A stretch of DNA of 10,804 bases from Deltaproteobacteria bacterium (GTDB taxonomy: Bacteria > Desulfobacterota > Desulfobacteria > Desulfobacterales > Desulfobacteraceae). The DNA lies in assembly GCA_019314105.1 (NCBI GenBank), contig JAFCZY010000129.1, forward strand, positions 1 to 10,804. Reading direction: 5' to 3'. Shown piece after piece: positions 6,619 through 10,804 of the stretch; position 1 is the stretch's first letter, and the number at the start of each line of letters is the position of its first letter. Under the pieces are notes generated by a model that ran no database searches, was not told where the DNA came from, and saw only the letters and a program-made list of their open reading frames with translations. Both the position numbers and the translations under genes were made by a program.

Positions 6619-6625
6619 AATCAGG
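6598..6625 (+). repeat. Exact 14-bp tandem duplication at the NifX-like 3' end
   Basis: ATATTGAAATCAGG is present twice back to back (6598-6611 and 6612-6625). As 14 is not a multiple of three, the second copy shifts the frame and supplies the TGA stop at 6616-6618. Removing one copy extends the protein to 119 residues and restores an 8-bp overlap with the kinase start at 6661. Confidence 0.95.
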
Positions 6626-6660
6626 GGATATGCTGTCAAAGCGTTCAATAGAGGGAATAC

Positions 6661-8373
6661 ATGTTTAAAAAAATTACCGATACCCTGTTCTTTTTAAATA
6701 CAGAAGGCCAGGATCATTATAGAGTGCTGAGAAGAAATATTATTGTTATCATGCTTTTGATTACCATGCTCCCTCTTGTAACGATGGTTGTCATCAACTC
6801 TTTCCAATATCGATCTCACTTAAGAAACCAGATCATTGAGCCGCTTTATGCCATGGCAGATAAAACAAAGCACTCTTTTGAATTATTTTTAGACCAGCGC
6901 CTGGCAATCATCCGATTTATATCAACAACTTATAATTTTAAAGACCTGACCAGTGAACAGAATATAAAAAAAATTTTGATCTCCCTTAAAAAAGAATGCT
7001 GTGGTTTTGTTGATATCGGCCTGATCAACGGCCAGGGAGAACTGATCAGCTATGCAGGGCCTTATTCTCTGCTGGGTAAAAACTATTCAGAACAAATCTC
7101 CTTCCAGGAAACCCAGATAAAAGGACAATACATCAGCAATGTATTCCTAGGGTTTAGAAAATATCCCCATATTGTCATTGCTGTCCAGCATTTAACCGAA
7201 GATGGACAAACCTGGATATTGAGAGCAACAATCGACACGGATTTTTTTAATACCCTCATCTCAAGCATGGGATTTTCAAGACAGACAGACGCTTTTTTAA
7301 TCAGCAAAGACGGCACGCTTCAAACAAACTCTCTTTATTATGGCAAAACACTGGAAAAATGCCCCCTGGAACTGGCAAAAATTACTTCCAGATCCAATGC
7401 TTTTGAAGGAATTGATAATAAAAACAGAAAGATTATTATTGCCTCTTCTACATTTTCAATTGCAGACTATATTCTGGTCATTGTTCAACCCCAGTCAGTA
7501 GCCTTGAAATCATGGTATGCCCTGAAAACAGAAATGGCCATTATATTTTTAACCAGTCTTGCCCTTATCGTTTTTGCCATATTAAAAATGACCAGCGTTT
7601 TGATAAAAAGGATTAAAACATCTGACGAGCACAGGGAAAATGTCCTTACCGAACTCCAGCATGCTCAAAAACTTTCTTCAATTGGGAGATTGGCAGCTGG
7701 GGTTGCCCATGAAATAAACAATCCTCTTGCCATTATCAATGAAAAAGCCGGCCTCATGGGAGACCTGATCGAGTTTTCCAAAGATTTTGATAAAAAAGCA
7801 AAATTCATTAATTTAACCAATGCCATACTCAATTCTATCGACAGATGCAGAAAAATCACCCATAGGCTCCTGGGTTTTTCAAAACGGATTGATGTCAAAA
7901 TTGAACCCATTCATATCAATCAAATTATCCATGAAGTTCTTGATTTTATAGAAAAAGATATTCTTTACAGAAAAATTGACATCAAGCTGATTTTATCGGA
8001 TTCCCTTATCCCTATTGAATCTGATCATGGTCAGATCCAGCAGATTTTTTTAAACCTGTTAACCAATGCCTCTGCAGCACTTGAAGATTTCGGGCAGATC
8101 GAAATTGAGACAAAAAATATAAATAATGACAGTATCAGCGTGAGAATCAGTGACAATGGCTGTGGAATCCCTGAAGATATTATCGAAAATATTTTTGATC
8201 CTTTTTTCTCCACAAAAAAAGAAAAGGGCACTGGGCTTGGCCTCTCTATCTCATACGGAATTTTAAAAAAACTGGGCGGAAAAATCAGTGTAGACAGCAA
8301 ACCCGGAAAAGGAGCGACTTTTATTGTCATGCTGCCACAAAAACCAGATGAATTGGAGGTGCTGAATGGATAA
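6661..8373 (+). CDS. Membrane sensor histidine kinase with dCache-like periplasmic domain
   Basis: A 570-residue inner-membrane kinase. Membrane segment 1 is at about residues 27-45 and segment 2 at about 292-309. Between them a roughly 245-residue extracytoplasmic region has double-Cache features ('GLINGQGELISYAGPYSLLGKNY' and a second PAS-like lobe, 'DAFLISKDGTLQTNS'), so it probably binds a small ligand in the periplasm. No clear HAMP domain is seen; a short coiled linker leads to HisKA with phospho-acceptor H350 (VAHEINNPLAII). The ATPase domain is complete: N469 (NLLTNAS), G1 DNGCGIP (498-504), F box FDPFFS and G2 GTGLGL (523-528). GAGGG about 5 nt upstream supports the start. It overlaps the receiver gene by 8 bp (ATG inside the kinase end), so the two are translationally coupled and almost certainly functional partners. 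Confidence 0.93.
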   Translation: MFKKITDTLFFLNTEGQDHYRVLRRNIIVIMLLITMLPLVTMVVINSFQYRSHLRNQIIEPLYAMADKTKHSFELFLDQRLAIIRFISTTYNFKDLTSEQNIKKILISLKKECCGFVDIGLINGQGELISYAGPYSLLGKNYSEQISFQETQIKGQYISNVFLGFRKYPHIVIAVQHLTEDGQTWILRATIDTDFFNTLISSMGFSRQTDAFLISKDGTLQTNSLYYGKTLEKCPLELAKITSRSNAFEGIDNKNRKIIIASSTFSIADYILVIVQPQSVALKSWYALKTEMAIIFLTSLALIVFAILKMTSVLIKRIKTSDEHRENVLTELQHAQKLSSIGRLAAGVAHEINNPLAIINEKAGLMGDLIEFSKDFDKKAKFINLTNAILNSIDRCRKITHRLLGFSKRIDVKIEPIHINQIIHEVLDFIEKDILYRKIDIKLILSDSLIPIESDHGQIQQIFLNLLTNASAALEDFGQIEIETKNINNDSISVRISDNGCGIPEDIIENIFDPFFSTKKEKGTGLGLSISYGILKKLGGKISVDSKPGKGATFIVMLPQKPDELEVLNG

Positions 8374-8743
8374 AATAAAAGTCCTTTTGATTGACGATGA
8401 AATCGAATTTGTTGAGACCCTTGCAGAACGGCTTGAACTAAGAGGATATATATCAAAAATTGCCGGAGACGGAGAATCCGGTATCAGTATGCTGGCCAAG
8501 GAATCATTTGATGTGGCCATCCTTGATTTAATGATGCCCGGCTTAAGCGGCCTGGATACCTTAAGGCAGATAAAAGATATTGATAAAACCGTGCCGGTTA
8601 TCATGCTGACAGGACACGGCGCCACAAAAGACGGCATGGAAGGCATGCGGCTGGGAGCATTTGATTTTCTCATGAAACCATTGGATATCAACGAGCTTCT
8701 TGAAAAAATAAAACTGGCATTAAACCCATCGGCACAGGGATGA
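8366..8743 (+). CDS. Stand-alone receiver (CheY-like) protein
   Basis: A 125-residue single-domain response regulator without an output domain. The acidic pair D10-D11, phospho-acceptor D54, T82 and K104-P105 are all present, so it should accept phosphate. It is closest in pattern to the receiver at the end of the CK-like fusion gene (shared EFV-TL-ERL and LTGHG..KD segments). GGAGGT at 8355-8360 inside the kinase gene serves as its ribosome site. It overlaps the kinase by 8 bp and the next gene by 4 bp (ATGA). A lone receiver between a kinase and an ATPase-less His protein is the Spo0F-like position in a phosphorelay (inference). Confidence 0.95.
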   Translation: MDKIKVLLIDDEIEFVETLAERLELRGYISKIAGDGESGISMLAKESFDVAILDLMMPGLSGLDTLRQIKDIDKTVPVIMLTGHGATKDGMEGMRLGAFDFLMKPLDINELLEKIKLALNPSAQG

Positions 8744-9405
8744 AACCCATGGAAATTTCAAAAGAAAAAGCAGCTTTTTTAGGGCGGATAACCGCTTCGG
8801 TCTCCCATGATATTCAAAATGTGCTGGCCATCATCAAAGAGACCTCCGGCCTGATGGAAGATTTTTTCCTCATGCAGCAGTCCGGGGGTCTGGAGAATTT
8901 TGATGCAAAAGTGGGCAAATGCCTTCAAACCATAAAAAAACAGACCTATCGCGGTGTCGACCTGACATCGGGACTCAATGGATTTGCGCATACATCTGAC
9001 GTCCACCAGATATCCATTGGTATTTTTGGAACACTCAACCGCTTAATCTCAATTGCCCAAAGATTATTCAACCAAAAGGGCGTTGATGTGTCACTGATGG
9101 AATGCCCCACCCCCTGTTCGATACTGACAGACCCGGTTCTGTTTCAAATGACGGTCTTTTCATGTATTGAATGCCTTATCGATATTATTGGCGCAAAAAA
9201 GGCCGTAAGCTTGGACATCCAGGCATCAGAGCATGGGTTGGCCATCAGGATTGTATGCCAGGATACTCCCCTTGCCTATGATGACTATTCTCCCAAACTC
9301 ATCCAGAGTACCCAGTGGACAACCATCAATGGCTTATGTGAACAAATCGATATGTCCGCAGAAATCATCAGCGACGTTCCCGGCATCCTTATTTCCATTA
9401 AATAA
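8740..9405 (+). CDS. HisKA-type protein lacking ATP-binding motifs; probable histidine phosphotransferase
   Basis: A 221-residue soluble protein. Residues 13-41 match a HisKA dimerisation helix with the H-box 'VSHDIQNVLAIIKE' (H23), and resemble the kinase encoded just upstream (GRLAAGVAHEINNPLAII). The C-terminal part keeps the outline of the ATPase fold ('DPVLFQMTVFSCIECLID' where the N-box helix would be, and strand 'GLAIRIVCQD'). It has no N-box asparagine, no DxGxG and no GxGxG. This is the design of Spo0B and ChpT, which pass phosphate between receivers and cannot autophosphorylate. The start at 8740 overlaps the receiver stop as ATGA; ATG at 8749 is an alternative. No terminator is clear after 9405. 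A degenerate, inactive kinase paralogue is the other reading. Confidence 0.75.
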   Translation: MKPMEISKEKAAFLGRITASVSHDIQNVLAIIKETSGLMEDFFLMQQSGGLENFDAKVGKCLQTIKKQTYRGVDLTSGLNGFAHTSDVHQISIGIFGTLNRLISIAQRLFNQKGVDVSLMECPTPCSILTDPVLFQMTVFSCIECLIDIIGAKKAVSLDIQASEHGLAIRIVCQDTPLAYDDYSPKLIQSTQWTTINGLCEQIDMSAEIISDVPGILISIK

Positions 9406-9423
9406 AGGCCCCTTCCTATATTT

Positions 9424-9452
9424 ATGTTTCATTTTGCTTCATGATGTCTCAT
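9424..9452 (+). repeat. Two ATGTnnCAT boxes 20 bp apart (possible enhancer sites)
   Basis: ATGTTTCAT (9424-9432) and ATGTCTCAT (9444-9452) lie two helical turns apart, about 135 and 115 bp upstream of the predicted sigma-54 start. The same ATGTnnCAT core is in the ATGTTGCATAA copies at 1616 and 1685, also upstream of a sigma-54 promoter, though there in the opposite orientation to transcription. The core is short and weakly specific. Confidence 0.3.
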
Positions 9453-9535
9453 TAAATTTGTTTCTTTTCGTTTTATTTTAGTTCAAATCCATTTCATATA
9501 TTTCTTAATATGCTGTAATTATAACAAATTCAAAC

Positions 9536-9552
9536 TTGGCATGTAATTTGCT
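9536..9552 (+). promoter_or_regulatory. Sigma-54 promoter of the CK-like/receiver gene
   Basis: TTGGCATGTAATTTGCT has GG (9538-9539), ten bases, then GC (9550-9551), matching the sigma-54 -24/-12 consensus. The start is expected near 9563. The 199-base gap (9406-9604) that contains it holds no gene. A very strong ribosome site (AGGAGGTGA, 9594-9602) precedes the ATG at 9605. Confidence 0.75.
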
Positions 9553-9604
9553 ATATTTATTTCCAGACAAGAGATAAAAATCATAAACAGAATAGGAGGT
9601 GACC

Positions 9605-10804
9605 ATGTCTATTTTAACCATAACAAGCGGGCTGTATTCAAATGCTGGCCAGACCGTAGGAAAACTGTCTGAAAAACTCAACTGCCAGGTTCTGACTGAT
9701 GCGGATATCATTGAAAAAACACACCATACCTTTGATATCAATCTACCAACCCTTCAAAAAGTCATTGAAAGCAAACCCCTTGCGTTCAATGACTTCAGCC
9801 ATGAAAAAGAAAAATGCCTGGCAGCCATCAAAAAAACGATTTCTACCTTTGTATTGTCCGAAGACTGCATTTTCCATGGCATTCTGGGACACCTGATTCC
9901 AGCTGAGATCTCCCATACCCTGAAGGTGCTGATCATTACAGATAAAAAAACCCGAATCCAAAACGGTATGGCACTGCATGGCCTGGCCAAAAAAGAAGCA
10001 CAAAAACGGTTAGACCACTCCGATAAAGTGGCTGCTCTCTGGACAAATCAATTATTTCATCGAAAAGCCTGGGATGAATCTTTGTATGATATTGTCATTC
10101 CCAGCGACAAACTGGATCCGGAAGAATCCGTCAGTCTGATTCTAAACCACAGGGACAAGCTTTTGATCAACAAAGAAGACCTGATCAAAAAAGAAATCTC
10201 AAATCTCAACCTTTTTGCCGATGTAGATCTTGCCTTAAGTGGTATCGGGCAAGGGTTATCAGCAGAAAATAACGATGGTAATGTAATCGTTACCATCGAC
10301 AAAAAGGTTATGATGCTGACCAGGTTTCAACAAAAAATAATCACTGCTGTGCAAAAAATCCCCGGAGTTAAATCTGTGGAAACAAAAATCGGAAAAAACT
10401 ATTACAAAGGGAATATTGTTCGGAATTATGAATTTGAGACACCGCTGCGGGTTCTGCTGGTAGATGACGAGAAAGAATTTGTACAGACATTGTCAGAACG
10501 ATTAAAAATGAGGCAGTTTGCCAGTGAAATAGCCTATAACGGCCAGGAGGCATTAGATTTTACTGATCAGGAAGATACGGAAGTAATGGTGCTGGATTTA
10601 AAAATGCCGGGAATTGACGGATTTGAAGTTTTGAAAAAGATCAAACAGACGAAACCGGATATTGAAGTGATCATTTTAACGGGTCACGGGACTGAAAAAG
10701 ATAGAAAAACCTGTATGGATCTGGGTGCATTTGCCTATTTGCAGAAACCTGCTGATATCGATTTGATTACTGACACCATGAAAAGAGCTTATGAAAAAAT
10801 AGCC
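9605..10804 (+). CDS. Cytidylate-kinase-like / BON-like / receiver fusion, 3' end outside window
   Basis: Open from ATG 9605 for 400 codons to the edge. Residues 1-185 resemble the cytidylate-kinase-like family: the opening 'ILTITSGLYSNAGQTVGKLSEKL', 'ADIIEK', 'EAQKRLDHSDK' and the signature 'LYDIVIPSDKLDPEESV' (160-176). The P-loop is degenerate: the family's GSGG-type loop reads SNAG (12-15), and the arginine of the DK-x-R motif and the NTD motif (here PSD) are changed. It may bind but not phosphorylate nucleotides. Residues about 200-270 look like a BON-type fold ('VIVTIDKKVMML ... IPGVKSVETKI'), less certain. Residues about 282-400 are a receiver with D287-D288, phospho-acceptor D331, T359 and K381. 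It is preceded by a sigma-54 promoter and a very strong ribosome site, so it is separately induced and probably abundant. A nucleotide-type domain controlled by phosphorylation is unusual; the output is unknown. Confidence 0.8.
   Translation, partial: MSILTITSGLYSNAGQTVGKLSEKLNCQVLTDADIIEKTHHTFDINLPTLQKVIESKPLAFNDFSHEKEKCLAAIKKTISTFVLSEDCIFHGILGHLIPAEISHTLKVLIITDKKTRIQNGMALHGLAKKEAQKRLDHSDKVAALWTNQLFHRKAWDESLYDIVIPSDKLDPEESVSLILNHRDKLLINKEDLIKKEISNLNLFADVDLALSGIGQGLSAENNDGNVIVTIDKKVMMLTRFQQKIITAVQKIPGVKSVETKIGKNYYKGNIVRNYEFETPLRVLLVDDEKEFVQTLSERLKMRQFASEIAYNGQEALDFTDQEDTEVMVLDLKMPGIDGFEVLKKIKQTKPDIEVIILTGHGTEKDRKTCMDLGAFAYLQKPADIDLITDTMKRAYEKIA
10273..10298 (+). repeat. Perfect 9-bp inverted repeat within the fusion gene
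   Basis: CGATGGTAA (10273-10281), 8 bases, then TTACCATCG (10290-10298) would form a 9-bp RNA stem. It lies in the coding region at the border between the kinase-like part and the BON-like segment. One such repeat could occur by chance in a window this long, and no U-run follows. Confidence 0.6.

Noticed and set aside
8031..8691. Minus-strand open frames of about 140 codons
   Set aside because: They are antisense to the kinase and receiver genes, which have intact catalytic motifs and overlapping starts.
9400..9416. AAGGCCCCTT-like sequence after the phosphotransferase gene as a terminator
   Set aside because: The stem is too short, and the T-rich DNA that follows lacks a continuous U-run.

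Overview
The window looks like chromosomal DNA from an anaerobic, probably sulfate-reducing deltaproteobacterium (Desulfobacterales-like). This is an inference from gene content and sequence style: two sigma-54 activators, a NifX/MTH1175-type protein beside a PAS-type activator, and a cytidylate-kinase-like/receiver fusion, in fairly AT-rich DNA. No rRNA, tRNA, CRISPR array, insertion sequence or integrase was seen. Coding density is high and no gene-free stretch exceeds about 230 bases.

Left arm (minus strand, 4545 to 1). Reading in the direction of transcription, a left-handed beta-helix (hexapeptide-repeat) protein is followed by an NtrC-type receiver/AAA+/HTH sigma-54 activator. A 230-base regulatory gap comes next, with a near-consensus sigma-54 promoter and two copies of an 11-bp repeat at enhancer distance. 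Last comes a two-gene unit: a universal-stress-like protein and an SLC13-family permease with an RCK_C/TrkA_C-like domain. The permease runs off the left edge.

Middle (4546-4772). A divergent intergenic region holds a perfect 7-bp-arm dyad and a possible sigma-70 promoter.

Right arm (plus strand, 4773 to 10804). A PAS/AAA+ sigma-54 activator has a broken C-terminal HTH and an altered Walker B. It is followed by a small NifX/MTH1175-like protein, a dCache-type membrane histidine kinase, a stand-alone receiver, and a HisKA-type protein with no recognisable ATP-binding motifs, apparently a ChpT/Spo0B-like phosphotransferase. The last three overlap or nearly overlap. After 199 bases with a good sigma-54 promoter comes a fusion of a degenerate cytidylate-kinase-like domain, a BON-like segment and a receiver, which runs off the right edge.

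Working model (inference): a periplasmic signal sensed by the dCache kinase passes kinase -> receiver -> ATPase-less His protein -> one or both downstream receivers (the CK-like fusion and the NtrC-type activator). The activator would then drive the two sigma-54 promoters, linking the signal to the permease/stress-protein operon and to production of the CK-like/receiver protein. Two small lesions, an HTH frameshift and a 14-bp tandem duplication at the end of the NifX-like gene, suggest that the middle of the locus is changing or decaying in this strain, unless they are assembly errors.
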